Assembly: GCF_027853965.1 (NCBI RefSeq)
Contig: NZ_JAQGLB010000035.1
Coordinates: 1 to 51,569, forward strand
Reading direction: 5' to 3'
Length of the DNA stretch: 51,569 nt
DNA from: Saccharopolyspora indica
GTDB taxonomy: Bacteria > Actinomycetota > Actinomycetes > Mycobacteriales > Pseudonocardiaceae
A program made the position numbers and the translations under genes. The number at the start of each line of letters is the position of its first letter. The first letter of the stretch is position 1. Of the stretch, positions 41,885 to 51,530 are shown in pieces. The notes beneath the pieces were generated by a model that saw only the letters and a list, made by a program, of their open reading frames with translations, was not told where the DNA came from and did no database searches.

Positions 41885-42001
41885 TCAGAGCAGGGCGTGG
41901 CGCGGACGGCGGCGATGGGCCTTGTCCTTGCGGGACGGCCTGCTGTGCATCGTCAACCGCTCGAACGCCCCGAGCTTCTGCAGCTTCGGCTTGGAGTACA
42001 T
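41885..42001 (-). CDS. Lasso peptide precursor A
   Basis: A 38-residue precursor peptide. The 18-residue leader MYSKPKLQKLGAFERLTM fits the B1-recognition pattern YxxPxLxxxGxxxxxT exactly: Tyr2, Pro5, Leu7, Gly11 and Thr17 at the penultimate leader position. The predicted core is HSRPSRKDKAHRRRPRHALL, with Asp at core position 8 able to form an 8-residue ring with the amino group of His1. There is no Cys, so it would be a class II lasso. The core has six Arg, two Lys and three His and no aromatic residue other than His. ATG 42001 has a GGAAGGAAG ribosome-binding site 7 bases upstream. It leads the operon. The cleavage point and ring are inferred from the family. Confidence 0.88.
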   Translation of the reverse strand: MYSKPKLQKLGAFERLTMHSRPSRKDKAHRRRPRHALL

Positions 42002-42078
42002 GTGCGCACTTCCTTCCCCGGTGCGGAATTCGAGTGGAACGTGTTTGTGCGCAGCGCTGCACGACGTCGTGCGGCGCT

Positions 42079-42108
42079 ACATTAATTGGTCTCGACCAGA
42101 ATGAACAA
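42079..42108 (-). promoter_or_regulatory. Candidate promoter of the lasso operon
   Basis: Read on the minus strand, TTGTTC (42103-42108) and TAATGT (42079-42084) are separated by 18 bases in an AT-rich patch unusual for this region. This would give a leader of about 70 bases before the precursor start. Confidence 0.4.
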
Positions 42109-42289
42109 CATTGGCGGTGAGAATGCCCGCCGATGGAGCAGCGCATTTATGAGGGCAACTTCATGAATGCGTAGTCGAATGGTGTCGCACCGGCGAACGG
42201 CCTATTCGAACGGGTCGATCGCCCGGAGGAATATGCCGCGAAGATAGGTGGCGCAATGAAACAATTGTGCCTTCAACGAATCCGGAATT
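42109..42289. other. Upstream region of the lasso operon, no gene seen
   Basis: This part of the 42002-42327 gap is AT-richer than its flanks. I searched it for a second YxxP-type precursor on both strands and found none. Only a 21-codon plus-strand frame from 42102, without family features, is visible. Confidence 0.5.
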
Positions 42290-42322
42290 GCGTGCGGTGC
42301 GGGTGGTGACCGCACCGCACGC
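42290..42322 (-). terminator. Terminator beyond the BpsA-like gene
   Basis: Perfect 13-bp arms (42290-42302 and 42310-42322; gcgtgcggtgcgg / complement) flank a 7-base loop, 6 bases after the stop codon of the minus-strand gene. It separates that gene from the lasso operon. Confidence 0.8.
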
Positions 42323-42327
42323 GCCGG

Positions 42328-43848
42328 TCAGAGGTGCGGCAGGAGCTCTTCGATTCGGTGCCGGGGGAGGTCGATCAGGCGCAGGTCCAGGTCGTCGGGC
42401 ACCGGGGCGAGCGCGGCGATGCGCTCCTTGGCGGCGCGCTTGGTGAGCTCCGGGTCGACGTGCGCGATCAGGCCTTCGCGCCAGACGTTGCCGAGCTTGC
42501 CGTGCGCCCGCTGCAGCAGGTGACCCGCCGCCGAGTCCGGTTCCACCAGCTCGGCCACCACGACGGCGTGCTTGGCGTCCGGCGTGCTGCGGTGGAAGCG
42601 CAGCCGGTACTTTGCCGCGACCAGTTCGGACAGCGCGCGCTGGGCGCGTTCGCTGGTGATGTCCGGGTGGTTGTTGCCGACCACGAACCCGACCCGGTCG
42701 GCGTTGGCGGCCAGCAGCATGCGCAGCAGCCACGGCCCCGGGTCCGAGCGCAGGTCGTGCACCGACGGCTGCCGCCTGCCCGGTCGCGTCCAGCCGGGCT
42801 CGTGCAGCGCGGTGACCGGGCTGCCGAGGCGTTCGCCGATCGCGGCCAGGAACTCCGGCGGTGCCGCCGCTTCCCGCGCCTCCACCGACTGCGGGCCGTG
42901 CGTGTAGATGCCGGGCGCCTGGCGCAGCGCGAGCTTGCGGGTGTGCGCGGTCGGCTGGCACACGTAGAGGTCGCTGGCGCTGCCGATGGCCTGCGCGCCG
43001 AAGTAGCGGTGGAACCGCGGCAGGATCGCCTCGAACACCATGCCCAGCCGCAGCAGCTCCTGCTGCACCTTGTGCCCCAGCGCCGGCGTCCGCGGGCTGT
43101 AGCCGTAGGCGACGAGCAGCCTGCTCTGCGGCCCGGCCAGGCATTCGGCCGCGCGGGTGGCGAACAGGCCGATGCCCTCCGGGGTGTAGGGCGGGTCGGT
43201 GAACACCAGGTCGGCCCAGCCCTCCAGCACCGGCGGCAGCCCGAAGCGCAGGTCGGCGTGCAGCGTGCGGACGCCGAAACCGCGCTCGGCCGACACCGCG
43301 TCGATGTGCTGCAGGATCCGCTCGTCGACGTCCACGACGGTCACCGACACCGACGGCGCCACCAGGCCCAGCGCCAGCGAGGCCAGGTCGTGGTCGCCGA
43401 GGCAGAGCACGTTGGCCCCGCGCAGGTCGTAGTTGTCGCGCAGCCACTCCGCGCGGCGCAGCGCGGTTTCCGGGGTGGCGGTGACGTGGTCGAGCGCGGC
43501 CGCCGGTTCCGGCCCGCCCTCGATGAACTCGCGCATCAGCGCCAGCTGCGCGGCTCCCGCGGGCGCGGGCGACTCGTCCAGCGCGAAGTGCTCCCGGTAG
43601 CGGTCGCGGGCCCGCGGGGCGATCCGGTGGGCGCTGCCGGTGGTCTCCAGATCGGGGCCGATCGCGGCGAGCAGGTCCTCGACGGTCCGCCGCGCCACCG
43701 CGGTGCGGCGGATCAGCTCGTCGAGCTCGACGGGATCACCCGTGAGCTGCGCGAGGACCTCGCGCAGGCGGCGCGCGAGCACACCGGCGTCGGCGAGCAG
43801 TCCCTGCACGGCGTCGATAGGACCTGGAGTGGCATGCGGAGCAGTCAT
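42328..43848 (-). CDS. DUF43/BpsA-like protein (branched-chain polyamine synthase family)
   Basis: A 506-residue protein related to BpsA, the aminopropyltransferase that makes branched polyamines in thermophiles. An N-terminal winged-helix segment (DELIRRTAVARRTVEDLLAAI) is followed by ATPETALRRAEWLRDNYDL, the Rossmann motif VLCLGDHDLASLAL (usually GDDD) and VDVDERIL. The acidic catalytic box is TDPPYTPEG (usually DPPET-like). A C-terminal extension of about 150 residues beyond the archaeal length is of unknown role. ATG 43848 is chosen where homology begins. The DPPY motif recalls amino-methyltransferases, so the reaction is uncertain. Confidence 0.78.
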   Translation of the reverse strand: MTAPHATPGPIDAVQGLLADAGVLARRLREVLAQLTGDPVELDELIRRTAVARRTVEDLLAAIGPDLETTGSAHRIAPRARDRYREHFALDESPAPAGAAQLALMREFIEGGPEPAAALDHVTATPETALRRAEWLRDNYDLRGANVLCLGDHDLASLALGLVAPSVSVTVVDVDERILQHIDAVSAERGFGVRTLHADLRFGLPPVLEGWADLVFTDPPYTPEGIGLFATRAAECLAGPQSRLLVAYGYSPRTPALGHKVQQELLRLGMVFEAILPRFHRYFGAQAIGSASDLYVCQPTAHTRKLALRQAPGIYTHGPQSVEAREAAAPPEFLAAIGERLGSPVTALHEPGWTRPGRRQPSVHDLRSDPGPWLLRMLLAANADRVGFVVGNNHPDITSERAQRALSELVAAKYRLRFHRSTPDAKHAVVVAELVEPDSAAGHLLQRAHGKLGNVWREGLIAHVDPELTKRAAKERIAALAPVPDDLDLRLIDLPRHRIEELLPHL

Positions 43849-44000
43849 GGGGTGAATCAGCTTACGTGGCCTGGTCCGGGCCTGCGCTCCCACCAGGCGG
43901 AACAAGATCACGCATAGGTATCGGCGATCGCAGGATGCGTCCGATCGAGCTAGGGTCGGCCGGGTTTGAGGGGGACCGCGACTTACGTGAGGGGGCTCGC

Positions 44001-45088
<1,088 letters not shown>

Positions 45089-45092
<4 letters not shown>

Positions 45093-45745
45093 TCGACTAC
45101 TTCGGCAGCCCGAGCAACCGCGAACTGGTGCTCGAACAGCTCACCGAGCACATCTACCTGGCCCTGCTGCCGCTGCTGCTCGGCGTGCTGCTGGCGCTGC
45201 CGCTGGGACGGCTGGCGCAGCAGGTGCGCTGGCTGCGCGGCGCGCTGCAGGGCACCGCGAACGTCGTCTACACGATCCCGTCGCTGGCGCTGTTCGTGAT
45301 CATCCCCGGGGTGCTGGGCACGCCGCTGCTGTCGTCGGTCAACGTGGTCATCGCGCTGACGCTCTACACCGCGGCGCTGCTGGTCGGCCCGGTCAAGGAC
45401 GCCCTCGACTCGGTGCCGGTGCACATCGTCGCCGCCGCCACCGCGCTGGGCTACCGGCCCGCCCGGCGCTTCCTCACCGTGGAGCTGCCGCTGTCGGTGC
45501 CGGTGCTGGCCGCCGCCGTGCGGGTGGCCTCGGTCAGCAACATCAGCATGGTCAGCGTCGGCGCACTGGTCGGCATCGGCGGGCTGGGCAGGCTGTTCAC
45601 CGACGGCTTCCAGCGCGACTACCCGGAGCAGATCGTCATCGGCATCGTGCTGACGCTGCTGCTGGCGCTGGTGGTGGACCTGCTGCTGGTGCTGCTGTGG
45701 CGGCTGGCCACGCCGTGGGCGCGGGCGGGGGTGAACGCGGCATGA
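45089..45745 (+). CDS. opuCB: Osmolyte ABC transporter permease (OpuCB-like)
   Basis: A 218-residue inner-membrane permease with five to six helices. The cytoplasmic coupling loop (VPVHIVAAATALGYRPARRFL, about 112-132) shows the EAA-type pattern with A and G at the expected spacing. YTIPSLALFVIIP is typical of the family. It is coupled by overlap to the ATPase upstream (GTGA) and to the second permease downstream (ATGA, 45742-45745). It forms a heterodimer with that permease, by family. Confidence 0.93.
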
Positions 45746-46422
45746 TCGGCGCGCTGATCGCCTGGCTGACCGACCCGGCGCACTGGACCGGGCCGGGCGG
45801 AATCCTGGCGCAAACGCTGCGGCACCTCTACTACTGCGCGGTGTCGGTGGCGGCGGCCTCGCTGGTGGCCGTCCCGCTGGGCGTCTACATCGGACACACC
45901 GGTCGCGGTGCGGTGCTGGTGGTCGGCGTCGGCAACGCGATGCGCGCGCTGCCCACCCTCGGCCTGGTGACGCTGCTGGTGCTGGGCTTCGGGCTCGGTG
46001 AGCTGCCCGCGCTGGCCGGACTGGTGATCCTGGCGATCCCGTCCATCCTGTCCGGCACCTACGCCGGGATCCGCAGCGCCCCGGCCGATGCGGTGGACGC
46101 CGCCCGCGGCATGGGCATGACCGCCGCGCAGCGGCTGTGGCAGGTGGAGCTGCCGACCGCGCTGCCGCTGGTGCTCGGCGGGGTGCGCAGCGCGATGCTG
46201 CAGGTGGTGGCCACCGCGGCCGTCGCGGCCTACGTCGGGCTCGGCGGGCTGGGGCGGATCCTGCTGGACGGTTTGAAGATCAGTGACTACGCACAGATGG
46301 CTTCGGCCGCGATCGTGATCGCGGTCCTTGCGGTGCTGCTCGACCTGGTGCTGGCCGGGGTGACCCGGCTGCTGGTGCCGCGCGGTCTGCAGCTGGCCGC
46401 CCGACGAGGAGGTAAGGACTGA
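45742..46422 (+). CDS. opuCD: Osmolyte ABC transporter permease (OpuCD-like)
   Basis: A 226-residue permease, partner of the preceding one. The EAA-type loop is SAPADAVDAARGMGMTAAQRLW; the membrane segments include AMRALPTLGLVTLLVLGFGL and AVAAYVGLGGLGRILLDGL. ATG 45742 overlaps the previous stop by ATGA. Its own stop shares one base with the start of the binding-protein gene (TGATG at 46420-46424), preceded by AGGAGG, so all four genes form one operon. Confidence 0.93.
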   Translation: MIGALIAWLTDPAHWTGPGGILAQTLRHLYYCAVSVAAASLVAVPLGVYIGHTGRGAVLVVGVGNAMRALPTLGLVTLLVLGFGLGELPALAGLVILAIPSILSGTYAGIRSAPADAVDAARGMGMTAAQRLWQVELPTALPLVLGGVRSAMLQVVATAAVAAYVGLGGLGRILLDGLKISDYAQMASAAIVIAVLAVLLDLVLAGVTRLLVPRGLQLAARRGGKD

Positions 46423-47300
46423 TGAAGCGGTTGCTGGTGTGCGCTGCCGCGGCGGCGCTGCTGCTGACCGGCTGCGGATCGCAGGACCCGCTGGCGGCCA
46501 GCGGGAACCAGGGCGGAACGCTGGTGGTCGGCTCGGCGGACTTCGCGGAGAGCGAGCTGCTGATGCACATCTACGCGGAGGCGCTGAAGACCACCGGCGC
46601 CGACGTGCAGACCAAGCCCCGCATCGGCGCCCGCGAGTTCTACGTGAACGCGGTGCGCAACGGGGAGCTCTCGGTGGTGCCCGACTACACCGGGAACCTG
46701 CTGGCCTACCTGGACCCGGCGGCCACCGCCACCGAGTCGCAGCAGGTCTACGACCAGCTCGCCAAGACCGTGCCCGGCGAGATGGAGCTGCTGGCGCAGT
46801 CCCCGGCGGAGGACTCCGACGTGCTGACCGTCACCGCCGCCACCGCGAACAGCGGGCTGCGCTCGATGGCCGACCTCGGGCCGCGCTGCGGTGAGCTGGT
46901 GCTGGGCGCCCCGGCGGAGTGGAAGTCGCGCTGGGAGGCCAAGATCGCCGAGGACTACGGCTGCACGTTCAAGGAGATCCGGCCGGTCGAGGCGGGCACC
47001 ATCACGGTGAACGCGCTGACCGACGGGCAGATCCAGGTGGCGAACCTGTTCACCACGTCCTCGCAGATCGCGGAGAAGGACCTGGTGAAGCTGGACGACC
47101 CGAAGAACATGTTCCCGGCGCAGAACGTGGTTCCGCTGGTGCACAAGGGGAAGCTGACCCCGGAGCAGGGCGCGGCGCTGGACAAGGTGTCGCAGGCGCT
47201 GACCACGGAGAAGCTGACGGACCTCAACCGCCGCCTGGAAGTGGACAAGGCCAACCCGGCGGACCTGGCCAAGGAGTTCATCGCCACCGCGGGCCTGTAG
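46422..47300 (+). CDS. opuCC: Osmolyte-binding lipoprotein (OpuCC-like)
   Basis: A 292-residue substrate-binding lipoprotein. The signal peptide ends in lipobox LTGC with Cys18. The mature part has the OpuAC-type pattern LVVGSADFAESELLMHIYAEALK, VVPDYTGNLLAYL and VANLFTTSSQIAEKDLVKLDDPK. It would capture betaine, choline or carnitine outside the membrane and deliver it to the two permeases. Aromatic cage residues cannot be assigned by eye, so the ligand is open. It is the last gene of the operon, followed by a terminator. Confidence 0.93.
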   Translation: MKRLLVCAAAAALLLTGCGSQDPLAASGNQGGTLVVGSADFAESELLMHIYAEALKTTGADVQTKPRIGAREFYVNAVRNGELSVVPDYTGNLLAYLDPAATATESQQVYDQLAKTVPGEMELLAQSPAEDSDVLTVTAATANSGLRSMADLGPRCGELVLGAPAEWKSRWEAKIAEDYGCTFKEIRPVEAGTITVNALTDGQIQVANLFTTSSQIAEKDLVKLDDPKNMFPAQNVVPLVHKGKLTPEQGAALDKVSQALTTEKLTDLNRRLEVDKANPADLAKEFIATAGL

Positions 47301-47315
47301 CGGCGGGGATCTCGG

Positions 47316-47344
47316 AGGGCGCTTCCACCACGTGGAGGCGCCCT
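47316..47344 (+). terminator. Terminator of the opuC-like operon
   Basis: A 13-bp stem with one wobble pair (47316-47328 with 47332-47344) and a 3-base loop begins 15 bases after the opuCC stop. Confidence 0.82.
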
Positions 47345-47360
47345 TCGTCGTTCAGACGTC

Positions 47361-47419
47361 CTGGTCAGGACCCGTGAGTGTTTTGTGGGGCTATAGCACC
47401 ACAAAGTGCTCACGGGACC
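47361..47419. repeat. Imperfect palindromic intergenic repeat
   Basis: cccgtgagtgttttgtgg (47371-47388) pairs with ccacaaagtgctcacggg (47399-47416) at 15 of 18 positions around a loop containing ctatag. Outer bases ctggtc / gaccag extend it after a small bulge. It lies between a terminator and the IclR gene end. Confidence 0.78.
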
Positions 47420-47459
47420 AGCCGACACGGAGCTTCCACGCGACCGTTCAGGGGCGCCG

Positions 47460-48236
47460 TCAGGTGGGGCGGCCGCTGATCCTGGTGGTGAGTTCGGCCG
47501 CTGTGCGGTGGACCTGGGCCGCCAGGTCGGGCCAGGTCTCGGCGCACGGGCCGTCGCAGAGGTGGCGGAAGGTCACGCTGATCGCCGCGATCGGGCGGCC
47601 GCCGTGGTCGAACACCGGGCACGCCACCGAGGCGAAACCCGCCGTGACGAAGCCGTCCTCGACGGCCCAGCCGAGGCGCTGCTCGGTGGCGAGCAGACGG
47701 CGCAGCTCGGGGAGGTTGCGGGGCCCTCGGTCGGTGCGGCGGACGAACCGCTCGTTGGAGGGCAGCAGGGCGCGCACCTGCGCCGCGGGCAGGTGCGCCA
47801 GCATCGCGCGGCCGGACGCGGTCAGCTGGGCGGGCAGGCGCACGCCCACGTCGGTCACCAGCGTCTGCGGCTGCGACGGGCGCTCCTTGATCAGGTACAG
47901 CGATTCGCCGCCGTGCAGGACGCCCAGGTGCGCGGTGGCGCCGACCTCGTCGACCAGGCGGCGCAGCAGCGGCCCGGCCAGCCGCTCCAGCGGGTCGTGG
48001 CGGAGGTAGGCGGAGCCGAGCTCGAAGGCCGCCATGCCCAGGCCGTAGCGGCGCTCCTCGGGCAGGTGGGTGACGAATCCGGCCGCCACCAGCTCGGCCA
48101 GCAGGTGGTAGGTGGTGGAGCGGGGCAGCTCCAGGTCGCGGGCGATGACGCCGGCCGACACCGGCCCGGCCCGCCCGGCCAGCAGCCGCAGGACCGCCAG
48201 GCCCCGCCGCAGCGCGGGCACGTCGCTGCTGCTCAC
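47460..48236 (-). CDS. IclR-family regulator, probable hut repressor
   Basis: A 258-residue IclR-type regulator. The winged helix-turn-helix (about 8-65) includes LAVLRLLAGRAGPVSAGVIA and LPRSTTYHLLAELVAAGFV. The effector domain (about 75-255) ends in VACPVFDHGGRPIAAISVTF, the usual ligand-pocket region. GTG 48236 has GAGGAGG 4-5 bases upstream. It diverges from hutH with 97 bp between start codons, and a perfect palindrome lies in that gap. Control of histidine use is inferred from this arrangement. Confidence 0.92.
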   Translation of the reverse strand: MSSSDVPALRRGLAVLRLLAGRAGPVSAGVIARDLELPRSTTYHLLAELVAAGFVTHLPEERRYGLGMAAFELGSAYLRHDPLERLAGPLLRRLVDEVGATAHLGVLHGGESLYLIKERPSQPQTLVTDVGVRLPAQLTASGRAMLAHLPAAQVRALLPSNERFVRRTDRGPRNLPELRRLLATEQRLGWAVEDGFVTAGFASVACPVFDHGGRPIAAISVTFRHLCDGPCAETWPDLAAQVHRTAAELTTRISGRPT

Positions 48237-48261
48237 GGCACCTCCTCGAGCGCGAACCGAG

Positions 48262-48281
48262 CTGTCTGGGATGCCAGACAG
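48262..48281. promoter_or_regulatory. Putative IclR operator between regulator and hutH
   Basis: ctgtctgg (48262-48269) and ccagacag (48274-48281) form a perfect inverted repeat with a 4-base spacer. It lies 25 bp upstream of the regulator start and 52 bp upstream of hutH, placed to control both. Confidence 0.7.
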
Positions 48282-48333
48282 TGTCACTCTATCCGGGCTT
48301 CTGCGAATCGTCTCCGGGCGCTGGTATGGAGGC

Positions 48334-49866
48334 ATGGAAGACAACGCGCTGAACCTCGGCCCGGAACCGCTCGGCCGCGACCAGGTCATCTCGGTCGCCC
48401 GCGGTGGGGCCCGGGTGGTGCTGACCCAGCTCGCCGAGCAGGGCATCGCCACCACCCGCAAGCACGTCGAGGCGCTGGCCGCCGAGCAACGCCCGGTCTA
48501 CGGGATCTCCACCGGGTTCGGCGCGCTGGCCGTCCGGCACATCCCGGCCGACCGGCGCGCGGCGCTCCAGCAGGCCTTCGTGCGCTCGCACGCCGCGGGC
48601 ACCGGGCCCGCGGTGGAACCGGAGGTGGTGCGCGCGCAGATGCTGCTGCGCCTGCACACCGTCGCCACCGGCCGCACCGGGGTCCGCCCGGCGACCGCGC
48701 ACGCGCTGACCTCGATGATCAACGCCGGCATCGTGCCGGTGGTGCACGAGTTCGGCTCGCTGGGCTGCTCCGGCGACCTCGCGCCGCTGGCCGCGGTGGC
48801 GCTGGCGCTCACCGGCGAGGGCGAGGTCTTCGACGCCGACGGCGTCCGGCGCCCGGCCGCCGAGGCGCTGGCCGCAGCCGGCATCGAGCCGGTGACGCTG
48901 GTGGAGAAGGAAGGCCTGGCGCTGACCAACGGCACCGACGGCATGCTCGGCATGCTGGTGCTCGCGGCGCACGACATCAACGCCCTGCTCGACGTGGCGG
49001 ACGTGACCGCGGCGATGAGCGTGGAGGCGCTGCTGGGCACCGACCGGGTCTTCGCCGCCGACCTGCAGCGGCTGCGCCCGCACCCGGGTCAGGCGGTGTC
49101 GGCGGCGCGGATCCGCGCGCTGCTGGCCGGATCGCCGATCGTCGCCAGCCACCGCGGCCCGGACTGCACGCGCGTGCAGGACGCCTACTCGCTGCGCTGC
49201 TCCCCGCAGGTGCACGGCGCGGCGCGCGACACCGTCGCCCACGCCGAGGCGGTCGCGGACTGCGAGCTGGCCGCGGCCATCGACAACCCGGTGGTGCTCG
49301 ACGACGGGCGCGTGGAGTCCAACGGCAACTTCCACGGCGCGCCGCTGGCCTACGTGCTGGACTTCCTGGCCATCCCGCTGGCCGACGTGGCCAGCATGGC
49401 CGAGCGCCGCACCGACCGGATGCTCGACGTGGCCCGCTCGCACGGGCTGCCCGCGTTCCTGGCCGACGACCCGGGCGTGGACTCCGGGCACATGATCGCG
49501 CACTACACCCAGGCCGGGCTGGTCTCCGAGCTCAAGCGCCTCGCGGTGCCCGCGTCGGTGGACTCGATCCCGACCAGCGCGATGCAGGAGGACCACGTGT
49601 CGATGGGCTGGTCGGCGGCCCGCAAGCTCCGCCGCGGCATCGACGCGATGGTCAGCGTGCTGGCCGTCGAACTGCTCACCGCGGCCCGCGCCCTCGACCT
49701 GCGCGCGCCGCTGGAGCCCGGCCCGGCCACGGCTGCGGTGCGGGACCTGCTGCGCACCCGCGTGCCCGGCCCGGGCGCCGACCGGCACGTCGCGCCGGAG
49801 ATCGCCGCGGCCGAAGAACTGATCCGCTCCGGCGCGGTGCGTGACGCCGTCGCCGAGTTCCTGTGA
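48334..49866 (+). CDS. hutH: Histidine ammonia-lyase
   Basis: A 510-residue histidase converting L-histidine to urocanate and ammonia, the first step of the hut pathway. The MIO prosthetic group would form from the triad at 145-147, here Cys-Ser-Gly within FGSLGCSGDLAPL, not the common Ala-Ser-Gly. Tyr56 in PVYGISTGFG and the C-terminal QEDHVSMG motif are conserved. The length is normal. ATG 48334 matches the family N-terminus. The downstream hutU begins 14 bp later, indicating an operon under the divergent IclR regulator. Confidence 0.96.
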   Translation: MEDNALNLGPEPLGRDQVISVARGGARVVLTQLAEQGIATTRKHVEALAAEQRPVYGISTGFGALAVRHIPADRRAALQQAFVRSHAAGTGPAVEPEVVRAQMLLRLHTVATGRTGVRPATAHALTSMINAGIVPVVHEFGSLGCSGDLAPLAAVALALTGEGEVFDADGVRRPAAEALAAAGIEPVTLVEKEGLALTNGTDGMLGMLVLAAHDINALLDVADVTAAMSVEALLGTDRVFAADLQRLRPHPGQAVSAARIRALLAGSPIVASHRGPDCTRVQDAYSLRCSPQVHGAARDTVAHAEAVADCELAAAIDNPVVLDDGRVESNGNFHGAPLAYVLDFLAIPLADVASMAERRTDRMLDVARSHGLPAFLADDPGVDSGHMIAHYTQAGLVSELKRLAVPASVDSIPTSAMQEDHVSMGWSAARKLRRGIDAMVSVLAVELLTAARALDLRAPLEPGPATAAVRDLLRTRVPGPGADRHVAPEIAAAEELIRSGAVRDAVAEFL

Positions 49867-49880
49867 CCCGGAGGGTTGTC

Positions 49881-51530
49881 ATGAGCCAAGCCCGACCCGT
49901 GCGCGCCGCGCGCGGCACGACGCTGACCGCGCGCAGCTGGAGCACCGAAGCGCCGCTGCGGATGCTGCAGAACAACCTGGACCCGGAGGTCGCCGAGCGG
50001 CCCGATGACCTGGTGGTCTACGGCGGCACCGGCAAGGCGGCCCGCAACTGGTCGTCCTTCGACGCGATGGTGCGCGAGCTGACCGACCTGCGCGAGGACG
50101 AGACGCTGCTGGTGCAGTCCGGCAAACCGGTCGGCGTGCTGCAGACCCACGAGTGGGCGCCGCGGGTGCTGATCGCCAACTCCAACCTGGTCGGCGACTG
50201 GGCGAACTGGACGGAGTTCCGCCGCCTCGACGCGCTCGGCCTGATGATGTACGGGCAGATGACCGCGGGCTCGTGGATCTACATCGGCACGCAGGGCATC
50301 CTGCAGGGCACCTACGAGACGTTCGGCGCGGTGGCCGCCAAGCGCTTCGGCGGCACCCTCGCCGGCACCCTGACGCTCACCGCCGGGCTCGGCGGCATGG
50401 GCGGCGCGCAGCCGCTGGCGGTGACCATGAACGACGGCGTGGCGCTGGTCGTGGAGTGCGACCCGGAGCGCGCGCACCGCCGCGTCCGGCACAACTACCT
50501 GGACGAGGTCGCCGCGGACCTCGACGACGCGATCGACAAGGCCGTTGCGGCGAAGAAGGAACGGCGCGCCTACTCGGTCGCGGTGATCGGCAACGCGGCC
50601 GAGGTGCTGCCGGAGATCCTGCGCCGCGGCGTGCCGGTGGACATCGTCACCGACCAGACCTCCGCGCACGACCCGCTGTCCTACCTGCCGCTGGGCGTGG
50701 CGCTGGAGGACTGGGCCGACTACGCCGCGGCCAAGCCCGAGGAGTTCACCGAGCGGGCGCGCGAGTCGATGGCCAAGCACGTGGAGGCGATGGTCGGCTT
50801 CCTCGACGCGGGCGCGGAGGTGTTCGACTACGGCAACTCGCTGCGCGGTGAGGCGCAGCTCGCCGGCTACGAGCGGGCGTTCGCCTACCCGGGCTTCGTG
50901 CCCGCCTACATCCGGCCGCTGTTCTGCGAGGGCAAGGGCCCGTTCCGGTGGGCGGCGCTGTCCGGCGATCCGGCCGACATCGCCGCGACCGACCGGGCGA
51001 TCCTGGAGCTGTTCGGCGAGGACGAGCACCTGTCCCGGTGGATCAAGATGGCGGGCGAGCGGGTGTCGTTCCAGGGCCTGCCCGCGCGGATCTGCTGGCT
51101 CGGCTACGGCGAGCGCGCGGCGGCCGGGGAGCGGTTCAACGAGATGGTGGCCTCCGGCGAGCTCAAGGCGCCGCTGGTGCTGGGCCGCGACCACCTGGAC
51201 TGCGGTTCGGTGGCCTCGCCGTACCGGGAGACCGAGGCGATGGCCGACACCTCGGACGCGGTCGCCGACTGGCCGCTGCTGAACGCACTGGTCAACACGG
51301 CCTCCGGAGCGACGTGGGTGTCGCTGCACCACGGCGGCGGCGTCGGCATGGGGCGTTCGCTGCACGCCGGTCAGGTCACCGTCGCCGACGGCACGGCGCT
51401 CGCCGGGCAGAAGCTGGCGCGGGTGCTGACCAACGACCCGGGCATGGGCGTGATCCGCCACGTCGACGCCGGCTACTCGCGCGCCGAGGAGGTCGCGGCG
51501 GAGCGCGGCGTCCGGACGCCGCTGGTGTGA
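49881..51530 (+). CDS. hutU: Urocanate hydratase
   Basis: A 549-residue NAD-dependent urocanase, the second step of histidine degradation, producing imidazolonepropionate. Typical strings are RMLQNNLDPEVAERPDDLVVYGG (seen in parts), GTQGILQGTYETF, LGGMGGAQPLAVTM (NAD site), IVTDQTSAHDPL and PARICWLGYGER. ATG 49881 has GGAGGG 5 bases upstream and is preferred to the GTG at 49863, which overlaps the hutH stop. It forms an operon with hutH. The remaining hut genes (hutI and others) are not in the window; the last 39 bases hold no feature I can support. Confidence 0.97.
   Translation: MSQARPVRAARGTTLTARSWSTEAPLRMLQNNLDPEVAERPDDLVVYGGTGKAARNWSSFDAMVRELTDLREDETLLVQSGKPVGVLQTHEWAPRVLIANSNLVGDWANWTEFRRLDALGLMMYGQMTAGSWIYIGTQGILQGTYETFGAVAAKRFGGTLAGTLTLTAGLGGMGGAQPLAVTMNDGVALVVECDPERAHRRVRHNYLDEVAADLDDAIDKAVAAKKERRAYSVAVIGNAAEVLPEILRRGVPVDIVTDQTSAHDPLSYLPLGVALEDWADYAAAKPEEFTERARESMAKHVEAMVGFLDAGAEVFDYGNSLRGEAQLAGYERAFAYPGFVPAYIRPLFCEGKGPFRWAALSGDPADIAATDRAILELFGEDEHLSRWIKMAGERVSFQGLPARICWLGYGERAAAGERFNEMVASGELKAPLVLGRDHLDCGSVASPYRETEAMADTSDAVADWPLLNALVNTASGATWVSLHHGGGVGMGRSLHAGQVTVADGTALAGQKLARVLTNDPGMGVIRHVDAGYSRAEEVAAERGVRTPLV

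Noticed and set aside
42102..42167. A 21-codon plus-strand frame upstream of the lasso precursor as a second peptide
   Set aside because: It has no leader pattern, runs against the operon direction and uses codons unlike its neighbours.
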